Under the pieces are notes generated by a model. That model saw only the letters and a list, made by a program, of their open reading frames with translations, did not search any database and was not told the origin of the DNA. A program made the position numbers and the translations under genes. This document shows positions 31,653-43,014 of a DNA stretch of 64,000 bases, piece after piece (position 1 is the stretch's first letter; each line of letters begins with the position of its first letter). Source of the stretch: Phascolarctos cinereus (taxonomy: Eukaryota > Chordata > Mammalia > Diprotodontia > Phascolarctidae); the NCBI RefSeq assembly GCF_002099425.1, contig NW_018344286.1, positions 1,456,501-1,520,500 of the forward strand. The letters run 5' to 3'.

Positions 31653-32608
31653 ATGAGCAAACAACAAAAAAAGGTCCTGACCATAGAAAGTTGCAATGTT
31701 GATGGGGAAGATCAAAACACAAACTCAGAAGAAGACAGTCAAAAACTACTATATCCAAAGCCTCAAAGAAAAATGTAAATTGCTCTCAGGCCCAAAAAGA
31801 ACTTTTGGAGGAACTCAAAAAGGATTTTAAAGCTCAAATAAGAGAGGCAGAGGAAAAATTAGGAAAAGAAATTAAGGTGATGCAAGAAAAGTGTGATTAA
31901 AAAAAAGTCAACAACAAATATTCACTAAAGAAAATAATTCCTTTAAAAACTAGAACTGGGTAACTTGAAGCTAGTGACTCCATGAGGTACTGACAAACAA
32001 TAAAACTAAAGCAAAAGAATGAAAAAATAGAAGAAAATGTGGAATATTGCATCAGAAAAACAAATGACCTGGAAAATAGATCCAAGATAGATAATTTAAG
32101 AATTATTAAACTCCCTGAAAGTTATGATTAACAAAAAAGAGAGACTAGACTTCATCTTTCAAAAACATTTTCAAGAAAATTATCCTGATATTCTAGAACC
32201 TGAGGGAAAAATAGAAATTGAAAGAATCCCACCAATAACCTCCTTGAAGAGACCTGAAAATGAAAACTCTAAGGAATATTATGGCTGAATTCCAGAGTTC
32301 CCAGGTCAAGGAGAAAATATTGCAAGTAGCTAGAAAGAAAAAAACTGAATGTCATGGAACCACAGTCAGGATAACACGAGATTTAGAAGCTTCAAAATTA
32401 AAGGACTGGAGAGTTTGAAATATGATATTCTAGAGGGCAAAGGAACTAGGATTACAACCAAGAATCACCTACCCAGCAAAACTGAGTAAAATTTTTCAGG
32501 GCAAAAATGGATATTCAATGAAATAGAGGATTTTCAAGCATTCCTGATAAAAATATCAGAGCTGAATAGAACATTCGGCTTTCAGATACTAAATTCAAGA
32601 GAAGAATA
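31653..32608 (+). pseudogene. L1 ORF1 remnant
   Basis: Aligns block by block with ORF1 of the HAL1: coiled-coil Lys/Glu-rich part, 'gacctggaaaatagatccaag', 'cctgagggaaaaatagaaattgaaagaatcc', 'ttccagagttcccaggtcaaggag' and 'aagaatcacctacccagcaaaactgag'. Many indels leave no open frame over 60 codons on the plus strand. Confidence 0.8.
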
Positions 32609-33060
32609 AAATGGTAAACGGGAAAGAGAAATCATAAAGGATTCAATCTGACTGAACTGTTTACATCCCTACGTGGGAAGATGATACTTCTAACTTCCAA
32701 GAACTTTCTTATTATTAGGGCAGTTGGAAGGAGTTTACATTGACAGAAGTCACAGATGGGAGTTGAATATTATTGGATGATTACCTAAAAAATAAAATTA
32801 AAGGCTGAGAAAGAGGAATGCATTGGGAGATGGTGGGAGGAAGAGATAGAATGGGATACATTATCTCACACAAGAGAGCATTTACAATGAATAAGGAAGA
32901 TAGGGGAGCATGTGAACCTTACTCTCATCAGAATTGGCCCAAAGAGGGAATAACGTACACACTCAATGAGGTATAGAAATCTGTCTTACCCTACAGGAAA
33001 GTAGCAGTAGAAAGATAAGGCTAATAGAAGGGAAGGTGGATTGGGGGAGATGGTAGTTAG

Positions 33061-33075
33061 AAGCAAAACACTTTT
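33061..33075 (+). repeat. Left target-site duplication of the nested L1
   Basis: 'aagcaaaacactttt', repeated exactly at 33591-33605. Confidence 0.93.
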
Positions 33076-33590
33076 TTAAAATATATTTTATTTTTCTTCC
33101 AATTACATTAAAACTTTTTTTTTAACATTTGGGTTTTTTTTTTTAAGTTTTGAGTTCTAAATTCTATCCCCTCCCTTCTTTCTTCCTCTCCCCTGCCCCT
33201 AATAGTACTCAATCAAATATAGGTCATATATGTGTAATCATTTCCATATTTGCCATTATGTACAAGAAGACTTGAATAAAAGTAAAAGAAAGTGAAAATA
33301 GCCTGCTTCAGTCTCTATCCAGTTCTTTCTCCGGAGGCAGATAGTATGCTTCATCATTAGTCCTTTGGGATTGTCTTGGAAAGTTGTATTGCTGAGAATA
33401 GCTAAATCATTCATAGTTCATCATACCATGTTGCTGTTACTACATACAATGTTCTCCTGGTTCTGTTCACATCAGTTTTTCCAGGTTTTTCAAAAATTAT
33501 CCTGCTTGTCATTTCTCATGGCACAATAATATTACATCATAATCATATGCCACAGCTTGTTTATCCATTCCCCAATTGGTGGGTATATCT
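33076..33590 (-). mobile_element. 5'-truncated L1 nested in the L1 spacer
   Basis: On the minus strand this is the L1 3' end only, from 'gataaacaagctgtggcatatg' through 'gatgtgaacagaaccaggagaac' and 'aattccaagacaatcccaaagg' to a T-rich (A-tail) end near 33080-33140. Exact 15-bp duplications flank it. Removing it restores the host-element sequence 'aagcaaaacacttttgaagg', the counterpart of 'aagcaaatacttctgagg' in the HAL1 at 7921. Confidence 0.92.
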
Positions 33591-33605
33591 AAGCAAAACA
33601 CTTTT
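33591..33605 (+). repeat. Right target-site duplication of the nested L1
   Basis: Exact copy of 33061-33075. Confidence 0.93.
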
Positions 33606-34799
33606 GAAGGTGGACAAAGTGAAAGAAAAAAGAATAGGATAAACAGAGGAGAAATAAGTTAGAGGGAAACATAAGTGTGAAAAAAATTTACACTTTCTCT
33701 CTGATAAAATTCTCATTTCTTGAATACATAGAGAACTGAGTCAAATTTCAAAAAAAAAAAAAAGAGCCATTCCCTGGTTGACAAATGGTCAAAGGATATG
33801 AACAGGCAGCTTTCAGAAAAAGTAATCAAAGCTATTTATAGTCATGCAAGAAAAAGAAAACTCTAAATCACTACTGATTAGAGAAATTTAATTAAAACAA
33901 CTCTGAGGTACCACTCCACAACTATCAGATTCGCTAATATGACAGAAAAGGAAAATGGCAAATTTTGGAAGGAATGTGGGAAAATTGAGATACTAGTACA
34001 CTGTTGATGGAATTGGGAACTGAATCTACCATTATGGAAAACAATCTGTAATTGTGCCCAAAGACTATAAAGCTGTGTACCCTCTGACCCATCAACACCA
34101 ATACTAGGTCTGTATCCCAAAGAGATCAAAGGAAAAAGGTAAAAAAGCCTATGGTTACAAAAATATTTTAGCAGTTCTTTCAGTGGTGCCAAAGAGTTAG
34201 CAATTGAGAGGATGACCATCATTTAGGGAACTGCAGAATAAGTTGTGATTTATGATTGTGTTGGGATATTGTTATGCTATAAGAAATGATGAGCTGGATG
34301 TTCTCAGAAAAACCTGGAAAGACTTACATCAACTGACGCAAAGTAAACTGTGCATTTATTTTTACACAGTAGCAGCAATATTATACAATGATCAACTGTG
34401 AATGATTTAGCTGTTCTGATCAAAAGATCTGCTATGAAAAAAATGTTATCCATCTCTAGATAGAGGACTGATGAAATCTGAATTCAAATTGAAATGTACC
34501 TTTTTACTTTATTTTCCTCATTTGCTTTGGTTTGGTTTATGGTCTGTTTTCTTTTGCAATATGACTATTACGGATATATGTTTTGCTTAACTTCACATAA
34601 TACCAAATTGCTTGCCTTCTTGAGGAGGAAGAGGCAGAAGGGAGGGAAAGAATTTGGAAGTCAAAATTTTTTTAAGAATGAATGCCAATTTATTTTTTAA
34701 ACACAATTTGGAAATATTTAACAGAGCAAATAAAAATATATTGAAAAAATTCTGACTGTTGGATGTTTAAAAAGGAATTAGCAAAAATTAAAATAACAT

Positions 34800-34839
34800 T
34801 ATCACTACTACCGCCACCACTGTACCGCTGCTGCCGCTG

Positions 34840-34871
<32 letters not shown>

Positions 34872-34925
34872 ACTACTACTACTATGACTACTACTACTAC
34901 TACTACTACTATTACTACTTACCAT
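34800..34925. repeat. Compound (CTG)9/(CTA)n microsatellite
   Basis: 'ccgctgctgccgctgctact' leads into nine pure CTG units (34843-34869) and then CTA units. It starts about 55 bp past the L1 3' end. Confidence 0.94.
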
Positions 34926-35049
34926 GATGGTGATGCTAGTGATGATAATACACCTATCCCTTACCTTTACTTCCCTATTTCCCTTTATGACATCACCATT
35001 ATTCTAGTCACCTAAAAATTACATCAGTTATCAAATCTGTTTCTATTGT

Positions 35050-35180
35050 TATGTATATATATATATACATTCACATATACATATAGATAAATATATATAT
35101 TCACATATACATATAGATAAATACATATATTCACATATACATATATATATTCACATATACATATAGATAAATATATATTC
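35050..35180. repeat. Minisatellite of ~28-bp 'attcacatatacatatag' units
   Basis: Five partial or complete units beginning 'ttcacatatacatata' occur in tandem, grading into GATA repeats. Confidence 0.88.
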
Positions 35181-35212
35181 ACATATAGATATAGATAGAT
35201 AGATAGATAGAC

Positions 35213-35265
<53 letters not shown>

Positions 35266-35266
35266 T
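35181..35266. repeat. (GATA)n microsatellite with one GACA
   Basis: About 21 tetranucleotide units. Isoleucine/Tyr-rich minus-strand frames across 35024-35311 are artefacts. Confidence 0.95.
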
Positions 35267-35309
35267 AATCTCTTTTTCACTTTTATCACAACCAAAATCA
35301 TTCACTTTC

Positions 35310-35530
35310 ATCTCCTCTTTCTTGAATTATTTGAATGGTCTCCTAATTGGTCCAATCCAGCCACTCTCCAATTTTTCCTTCATAACACTGATGATAGAAT
35401 CTTCCTAACAGCTACTCTTCTATCACTTCTCATATCATAAATCTTGACTTGCTCTCTCTTACCTGCTTAATACATTACTTTTCCTGGCATTCAAAGCCTT
35501 CTCCAATCTGATCCAATGTACCTTTATGTC
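35310..35530 (+). mobile_element. L2/CR1-clade LINE fragment
   Basis: 'gaatggtctcctaattggt', 'ccagccactctcc', 'ttactttcctggcattcaaagccttc' (with small changes) and 'ccaatctgatccaatgtacc' are in L2 order. Related 3' pieces follow at about 35760-35830 and 36370-36545, separated by younger SINEs. Confidence 0.7.
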
Positions 35531-35589
35531 CTTATTTCAGAGGATGCCACAGTCACATGGCCTAAGTTCCCACCAAATTGGACAACATT

Positions 35590-35755
35590 CTGGCATCCTT
35601 TTCTGCCTCTTACTAGCTCTGTGACACTGGGAAAATCAGGGCATCACAATTTCCTCTTCTATGGAATGAGAATAATAATTCCTGTATATAGGTTTTCTAT
35701 GAAGATACAAGGAGCATATGTGGAAGAAATCCTTTTGTAATGCTAAAACTTCCTC
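35590..35755 (+). repeat. CORE-SINE fragment
   Basis: 'tactagctctgtgacactgggaaaatcaggg', 'ctatggaatgagaataataat' and a worn 3' part ending 'aatgctaaaacttcc'. Confidence 0.6.
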
Positions 35756-36091
35756 TGAATGTAGTTTACTGCCATTGACCAGTCTTACATAACCTTTTCC
35801 CTCTGCAAAGAGGCCTTCATCAGTTCCAGTTCAATACGATACAGAGACCCATCTATTAACATTGAAGAAGTGAATTCATAGAAACAGTGAATCAGTACAT
35901 TCCTGCAATCCCACCTCAGAGACTACAGAGATTCTCTCCAAGCCCAGCTTAGGCACCATTGGCCACACAAAAACTTGAGTGCGCTCCATGTATCTCATGT
36001 CAGAGACGCCTGAGCTTACATTCAAGCCCAGTTCTGACACCATCCCGCACACACAGCCTTATGTGATTCCCTGAGTTAGTCTCCGTTCTTC

Positions 36092-36368
36092 TTTTAGGCA
36101 GCTAGGTGCAGCAATGCATAGGGTGCTGGGCCTGGAGTCAGGAAGATCTGAATTCAAATCCAGCCTCAAACATTTTCTAGCTGTGTGACCTTGGGCCACC
36201 TCTGTTTGCATCTGTTTCCATTACTATAAAATAGGACTAAAAATAGTATCTACACTGTAGGGTTGTTGTGAGGATGAAATGAGATGGTAGTTGGAAAGGG
36301 CTTCTTCTCATGGTGCTCGGTGCACAGTGCTATAGAAACGTTAGCTATTATTACTATTGCCATTATTT
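36092..36368 (+). repeat. tRNA-headed CORE-SINE (MAR1-like)
   Basis: 'aggcagctaggtgcagcaat', 'ggagtcaggaagatctg', 'aattcaaatccagcctcaaac', 'gctgtgtgaccttggg', 'gggttgttgtgaggatg' and 'gctattattactattgcc' are in order over about 275 bp. It lies inside the L2 remnant. Confidence 0.85.
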
Positions 36369-36369
36369 T

Positions 36370-36545
36370 TAAATTTCCTTTGAATACACACTGTACCTTA
36401 TTTGTACACATATACCATCTCCTAAGAAGAATGTAAGCCTCTTGAAAGAAGGGACTATTTTCCTTTTTGCCTTTTAATCACTAATGCCTAGCACAGGACC
36501 TGGGACATAATAGGTGTCTACTAAATGCTTTTGGGGTTGACAAAA
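36370..36545 (+). mobile_element. L2-type LINE 3' terminus
   Basis: 'aagaatgtaagcctcttgaaagaagggac' and 'gcctagcacaggacctgggacataataggtgtctactaaatgc' form a clear L2 3' end. Confidence 0.82.
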
Positions 36546-38340
36546 TGTGATTGATAAAAAAAATCAGCCACCAACATGGTCCCCTTAGCAGGTAGGACAA
36601 TCAGCCCTGCCTTCTATTCACCCCTCCCATCAAACTGTAGCCAACTGATCAGACAAAATCTTTTAATCCCAGATTTAATTAGAGTCCATTAGACCCACCC
36701 GAGTCAAGCCTATGTTAAGCCATGGGACCAGGTGTAGAACATTTTTAAAGATCCCTCTCAAACTTAAAAACCTCTGCTTATTAGTGATGAATTTCAAAAT
36801 TTTTTCAGACAGAGTTTTCAGCAATAATATGAGAATATCTGCAAAGTGGTACACATTAAAGAGTAGGGATCAGTCAGATTATATTGAACCAATGATTTGG
36901 AAACAAATTCCTATTTCATGGCATATTCAACTTAGCATACATTTCCCAACAAGAGGTTAACATTTATTTGAAGTGGTTTCATAAGCATGGTGCCAAAAAG
37001 CAGTAATTTAGGTGGGCTGGGTCTTCTTGGACCCATTTTTGGTTTAGGACTTTGGGTGGGGAAGAGATTTTCTCTGAATAGTCTAACTTAAATTCCCAAG
37101 CCACAGGCTGAGTGTCCATCTCCCAATTGTATCTCCATATCTGAATCTATCAATGTTTAATAAACATGCTTGAAATCACAAATGACCTGCTGTGGTGCAG
37201 ATAAAACTCTGGGCTCGCAAAGGTGTTGCCGTTAAAGCAAAACATCTGGCAGGGCCTCCAACATTAGGGAGATTTCAAGTACAGATATAGGGCCAGACCA
37301 AATGTCACTTGGCTGGGAAGTTGTCATCCTAAGTATGGAGAAGTCCATCACTATATGAAATGATAGATATAAACAATTCAGAGAAACATGTTAAGACACA
37401 TATGATGTAATACAGAGGGAAAAACATGATACGAGAGAAATAATAGAAAACAATAAAAATAAACACTGTGTAGTTATAATGATGGAGAGGAGTGGAGAGG
37501 AGAGAACTGGGGAGGAGACAACCCATCTTCTCCCTTCTGTGAAGAGGTGTGGAGAGCTGTGGGTGTAAACTTGTACATGGAATGTCAGGCACAGAAATAC
37601 AGAAATTAAGTTTGCTCAGCTCCTTTCTCTCTGTAATTTTCTTTCTCTGCTGCTTTCTCATTTTAGGAGGCAACTCCAACGGGCAAGATTGGAAGAGAGA
37701 ATGAATCCAAAAATAGGAGGGGATGATAAAGACAAAAGAGATTATTAAAATTTAAAGTAAAAAGGGGGAAATGATGTGTCTGGGGCTCTGACATAAGAAC
37801 ACAAATATGTTCACTAAATTGTTCTACCTGGTAAAAAACACTGTCAGAAAATAATCTTTTCTTATGTTTGACATCTTTTCTCCCTTATCCTTCAAGTTAA
37901 AGGCCCTTAGGATGATTTACTGGGTTTTATCGGCTTTTTTTTTTTTTACCAAGATTTCTTTTTTTTCTTTTTTAGGTTTTTTTTAAAATTCTTTCTGTCT
38001 CTGTCTTTGTCTCATTGCATCTGTGTATATCTCTCTATCTTTCTGAGTTTCTCTCAATTTATCAATAAAGTATTACTGATGTCATTTGTTTCTTCATCAC
38101 CATGATTTCTAGAAACTCCTGCCACCCCCAAGATATTCCAAACAAAGAAAAATATCTAAGCAAAATCAACTAGTACTATCATGGGATGTGCCAATCAATG
38201 CAATATTTAAGTACATTAGGCCTCCCTACCTTCTGCACAGAAGGGAGCAGTTAAGTTGATGGTGTGTTCTCTAGAACCATTCTTGTTTTCAGCTCGCTCA
38301 TTTGGGTTTTCTTTTCATTAATATTGTTGTTATTCAGTTC
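36546..38340. other. Unassigned sequence
   Basis: No confident repeat or gene. 37420-37680 is purine-rich on the plus strand (a 116-codon minus frame there has no domain). A T-run region at 37938-37985 and TC-rich sequence at 37990-38050 follow. The A+T-rich frame at 36712-36960 is unrecognised. Confidence 0.4.
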
Positions 38341-38344
38341 ACTA

Positions 38345-38600
38345 TTATTATTCACTGTTATTCAGTGTCCTTCCAGTTCTCCATATTTACTCTACATCAG
38401 TTTGTACAGTTTCCCCAGTTATCTCTTTCCATCACTGACCTCTGGCCAAATTCCAGGAACCTAGTTGATCCTTAATGATAACCTTGTTGATTCATTGTAT
38501 GTCTCTGAAATCGAATTATTTCTTATTTCTTGATGAGCAATAATGTTCCATTCCATTCATAAACCCCAGTTTGTTCAGCCATTACCTAAATAACAGACAC
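38345..38600 (-). mobile_element. L1 3'-end fragment, minus strand
   Basis: On the plus strand 'gtgtccttccagttctccat', 'ctctacatcagtttgtac', 'gcaataatgttccattccattcataaacccc' and 'ttgttcagccattacc' follow the same order as 46850-46990 in the near full-length L1. Worn and truncated at both sides. Confidence 0.62.
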
Positions 38601-39900
38601 CTGCCTTGCCAAATTTCTTTTAAAATGCCCCATTACTCCCTGGGCTCATATTTTGTGAGGACTCAAAACCTTCCATGAATTTACATCAAAACTTATTTTT
38701 CTTATGGCTTCAATGCCCCTCTGCTTATCAAGAAGGACAAGTATTTGTGACTAAAGAGGTTTTTATACTTTTTGAGTTTTCCTATTATGGAAATTGATTT
38801 GCATGAGTTAAACTTCTGAATCAAATTATAATGAATGCTGGGTTCATTCTCACTATGACCGAAACCAAAGGCATAAAGAAATTGCAGCAAAATGAAAGAC
38901 ATTTCCTAGAGTCTCCTTGAAGAAATAGATAAAGGGGTTGGAGGAGGTGGTTTCAATATTTTCCTAAAGGCAAAAAGAAATAGCATTTCATAGGGCATTG
39001 GTCATCATGCTGTGTAGTGTTTGCAATGAGTAGAAATAAATAATATATGAAGGGATTGAGAGCTACATAAAAATGACACTTCCTCACAAGAAGGAGGGAG
39101 AGGATTAATAGAGATGATTTTAGTGCACTACATAAAGGTCACAAACCTACAAAAATACCTTTGGAACAAACATATATGACCTCGCTGAGCATAGCCAAGG
39201 ATGATAACAGGTACACACCATTGGATTTGTCTAAAGTAAGCAAAAGTGCTTTACCTCTGGATGAAGACTATGAAATGGCTAAAATCCAAGAATGGAATCC
39301 AAATGCACACCATGGGTAACATTCATGTGGATTTGGCCTTCAATACAAAACAAAGAGCCATTGAAGAAAATGACCAAGCCCTGTATATTTGTTCAGGGAA
39401 ATCAAAAATTTTACAAAGGCAATTCAGAAGTAGGTCATTTTCACTAGGAGTTATAGAAGGATCATCCTCAAGGAGACAGGACTTAGTAATCAATGTCAAT
39501 TATTTATGGAAATCATCTAAATAGTGTAGTACATTACTGCAGGCTGCAAAAATCACATCTGAGCACCTAGCACAACATGACCTGGTGGATAGAATTATAT
39601 ACCAGAAGCCTCCTATATTTGAAAGACTTGTTGATGATAAATTTGCATCTGACAAATACAGATCTCAAAATATCCTGTAGATCTCAATAAACATCAATAG
39701 AACTAACTGTTTTCATAAACCCAACTGTTTCCCACAATTTCCTGGATACAACATTGGTCTGCAAAAAAATTAATAATGACAGAAACAAGTATTTGTTATT
39801 GAAAATACTTAAATTCTTCAAGCTGCAAGAAATGAAAAGTTTTAAAATGCAGAGGTATCACAGAGAAGCATGTGGAAACAGGATGAAGTGAATAGAATTT
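38601..39900. other. Unassigned A+T-rich sequence, possibly a decayed element
   Basis: No known repeat could be matched. A 92-codon plus-strand frame (39246-39524) has no recognised domain. The region 39690-39890 weakly resembles 42590-42790 ('cctg.ataacatt', 'gaaatgaaaag.tttaaaat'), which hints at one old element in two copies. Confidence 0.35.
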
Positions 39901-39903
39901 CTA

Positions 39904-40056
39904 TTGTTGGGGCAGCTATGTGGCACAGTGGATAGATCACCAGCCCTGGGGTCAGGAAGACTTGAGTTCAAATCTGGCCTCAGACACATAACACTTACTA
40001 GCTGTGTGACCTTGGGCAAGTCACTTAACCCCATTGCCTAGCCAAAAAAAAAAAAA
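39904..40056 (+). repeat. tRNA-derived marsupial SINE
   Basis: 'ggggcagctatgtggcacag', 'tggatagatcaccagccctgg', 'gacttgagttcaaatctggc', 'ctgtgtgaccttgggcaag', 'tcacttaaccccattgcc' and a 13-A tail make a full-length, well-kept copy. Confidence 0.92.
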
Positions 40057-40204
40057 ATTATTGTCCTGTGTGCCCCTGGAGTGGTGCCAAAGATGCTATC
40101 AGTGAGGATGAATTTAAATTCAAGTACTCTTACTTAACTACAAAAACTATTGATTTTGTCCACCTGCACAGTTTTCTGTAGAAAGTAATTATAAATGAAT
40201 AATA

Positions 40205-40465
40205 AGAATTTAATAAGAATAAACATTTATAGAGCACTTGCTGTGTGATAAGGGCTTTAAAATTATCTCACTTCTTCCTCATAACAAACCTGGGAAGTAG
40301 GCACTATTATTATCCCATTTAACAGAAAAGGAAACTGGGTCAAGTAGAGGTTAAGTGATGTACCTAGAGTCACATAGCTAGTAAATGTTTGAGACTGGAT
40401 TTGGATTCAGATCCTCCTAACTCCAAGCCTGGCCCTCTATTCACTGTGCCATCTAGTGGCTCCAG
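40205..40465 (+). repeat. MIR/MAR-type CORE-SINE, near full length
   Basis: 'aataaacatttatagagcacttgctgtgtgataagggcttt', 'cataacaaacctgggaagtagg', 'cccatttaacagaaaaggaaactggg', 'taagtgatgtacctagagtcacatagctag' and 'cactgtgccatctagtggc' are in order. Confidence 0.88.
40446..40459 (-). promoter_or_regulatory. CTCF-like core in a CORE-SINE tail
   Basis: On the minus strand the sequence is CCACTAGATGGCAC, which fits the CTCF core (CCASYAGRKGGCRS) at nearly every position. SINE-borne CTCF sites are established in several mammals, including opossum. Binding here is inferred. Confidence 0.4.
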
Positions 40466-40489
40466 TAGTATAGAGTAGGATATACTGTT

Positions 40490-40587
40490 GTTATTAATGT
40501 CGGTCAGTCCTTTCAGTCAGGTCTGACTCATGGGGTTTTCTTAGCAAAGACACTAGAGTGCTTTGCCATTTGTTCTCCAAGTAGAAT
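40490..40587 (-). repeat. RTE-type SINE tail, minus strand
   Basis: 'cagtcaggtctgactcatgg', 'ggttttcttagcaaagacactagagtgctttgccatttgttctcc' is the reverse complement of the RTE-like tail seen at 30660-30750. The tRNA-like head is missing. Confidence 0.8.
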
Positions 40588-40671
40588 AATAGTGTAGAGT
40601 AGAATGTACAGCATGTAGTAGAATAACAAATAGTCCCCGAATTGTTTCTATTCTCTATTCAAAATGAGACA

Positions 40672-40682
40672 GTAGTAGTAGT

Positions 40683-40730
<48 letters not shown>

Positions 40731-40774
40731 AGAAGAAGAAGAAGAAGAAGAAGAAGAAGAAGAAGAAGAAGAAG
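40672..40774. repeat. Compound (CAG)14-(GAA)16 microsatellite
   Basis: A few AGT units lead into about 14 pure CAG units (40685-40726), then directly into about 16 pure AAG/GAA units. The poly-Ala/poly-Glu frame across it is an artefact. Confidence 0.97.
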
Positions 40775-43010
40775 CAGGAGCAGAAGCAGGAGCAACAGTC
40801 CTAGTACTATCGGTACAAGTAGTCAACAACAACGATGATGACACCATCAAAGCCCAACACATCATCCAGGTAGTAAGAGATAGTCAGTGGCAAAGAGAAC
40901 ACCAGCTAGGGTGATATAAGTAGAGATTAAGTTTCCACAGTCTGCTCTCTATGGAAACCTGGCAGGAACCCTGAAATGTTGCCAATTGAACTATAGTGAT
41001 GCTACTACCTGATGTATCAGCCTGTTCTATGTGACAAAACTGTTCCTATGAACATAAATAATAGCCAGCGTGGTACAGAATTATAGAAGACCAAGTTATG
41101 CTCCTTCGTCTTCTAGTCTTACAAGAAGGCAAGATGCATCAGAACAAATCCAAAATATTGATGTTCTACCTACTGGAAGTGCTTGGATGAAGAAAGTGCT
41201 GACCACTAAAGAAACTTTAGAAAATTCATTCACAGCTTACATGACTAGAAATATCCATAAATACTTAATTTTTACACACACACAGACACACACACAGACA
41301 CACACATTCATGGGGAAACAAAAAAGACACGTCAGAAAGTTCCAGAAGTGCAAAGAAGAACATATTAGCAATTTGGTAATTGTTGAATGAGCCGCTTTCA
41401 AACTTCAAAACATTTGTCCTCCTTTTGTTGATTCCCACAAAGCCTCCATCTCATTGCTTATTCATGTATAACAAATATATAAACTAGATCCAAATACAGT
41501 GAGAATTCGGGAGTATTCAATGCTCACATTTATCTGCTGAAAACAACCCATCAGCACAATGATTATGAAAAGAAGGTGAAAGCATCTGGCCCAGGAATCT
41601 CAGTGTTACAGGGAACTCTAAGACAAGGCAACTCTCTCTATCAGTGTAGGTGGTTCCCTTCTCTTCAGACTCATCTTAGAAAGTTTCCTAGTTTGAGTAT
41701 GGAGAGGTTAAGTGAATTTTCCTGGCTCACATAGCTAGTATATGACAAAGTTATGACTTGAATCTAGGACTTTTTGGCTTTGGGGCTTCAAAGAACAGTT
41801 GATATGAAACACAGCACTTTTCAGGGCCAGAGTTATGATCAATATGGTTCAGTCCAGCATTAAATCCATTATCTCCCAAGAACTAAATTTGGCTTCAAAA
41901 TAAAAGGAGAGAGTTTAAATAAAACATCTTACTAGTCATTTTATGTACATAGATGATATCAAACAATATGACTCCACCAAAAAAAAATGGAGTCTTCATC
42001 TCAAGGAATCTTTCTCCAATGACAGAAAAATCTAATTTACACTAGATATATTTAATCAATTATGGATATACACTAAGAAAAGATACTAGATGCTTATAGC
42101 TTGAATCCAAGGTTTACATCAAACCAATGATTGAAAGCCAATAAATAAATCAATAAATCTTGACCGCCTCCAAGTTAGACATATTAAACATAATGATATC
42201 AGATAGAAAGCTGTAGCTGAATATGTTAAATGACTTATTGGCATCCTAAAGTCAAAGATGGATGGGAAGAACACCTGTGCAATTAACACACATGCAATAT
42301 GAGACATAATCTTGACTTTTAGAGCTATAAAATGGAAAATAAGTGACTTTTTAACATGAACACCAAAAAAAGATAAGAATAAGAAAGCACGAACAGGTAC
42401 AGTAATGGAAATAGAACAATCTATCACTGAAGGTTGTAAATATTTAGCACCTATCAAATACATTGAAAAACATGATCAAAAGGGTACACCAGAAATTCAA
42501 TTTCATTCATAAGCTAACAGACATCAAATCCTCATACTATAAAAATAGACCAAATCCTTTTTTCTTGAAAATTTAATACATAAGCTATGCCAGAGTGGAC
42601 AATTATTGCAGTCAAAACTTTTCCTGCAATCACCCAGACATAACATTAATGTATAAATATTTTAAAACTATGCATTTAATAGAGATCACTATACCCAATA
42701 CCTATTGCCTATAAATTATGTAAAATGAAAAGATTTCAAAATATAAAGAACTGGTGGAAGAAAGCAAAACCATGAACAGAATGAGCTAGATTTCATTTAC
42801 CTCATTCTGTTTGCGACTGGAGCTGTAGCTAAAACATTCTCATTAAGCCTAGGGAAGATGGTCTTAAATCATAGCAGTTACTCAATTTCAAAGAAGAGTT
42901 ATTTTTTCTACCTCCTCTTCAAGAGTTATTGAATCTTAAATGAAAGAAGATAATAGTAGGATAGCTACTGGTCCCTGGGCTGTTTCTATCTGATTTTCAT
43001 AAAAAATGAA
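40775..43010. other. Unassigned A+T-rich sequence
   Basis: Contains a (CA)-rich stretch with CAGACA units (41272-41308) and a MIR-core fragment at about 41695-41770 ('gaggttaagtgaattttcctggctcacatagctag'). The remainder, notably 42060-42830, matches nothing I recognise. A 114-codon minus frame at 42119-42463 has no domain. Confidence 0.4.
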
Positions 43011-43014
43011 AATG

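Larger units (their letters stand above)
30977..34745 (+). mobile_element. L1 LINE with most of ORF2 missing
   Basis: It starts with 'aggggtatagccaagatggtgg' (L1 5' terminus), has a 5' UTR and ORF1 from 31653 ('MSKQQK') to about 32608, and then a long spacer (32610-33680). The spacer passes directly into the ORF2 C-terminal region (33700-34480; 'ggtcaaaggatatgaacaggc', 'gaaggaatgtgggaaaattgag', 'actaggtctgtatcccaaagag') and a 3' UTR ending 'agcaaataaaaatatattg'. Endonuclease and RT domains are absent. A truncated minus-strand L1 (33076-33590) lies in the spacer. All frames are strongly degraded, more so than in the HAL1 at 5501. No flanking duplication was identified. Confidence 0.85.

Noticed and set aside
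35024-35311. 95-codon Ile/Tyr/Ser-rich minus-strand frame
   Set aside because: Translation of the GATA and 'tatacatatag' tandem repeats.
37020-37270. Possible solitary LTR (AATAAA near 37160 followed by a TG-rich stretch)
   Set aside because: No terminal TG...CA borders, target duplication or adjacent primer-binding site could be defined, so no LTR element is called.
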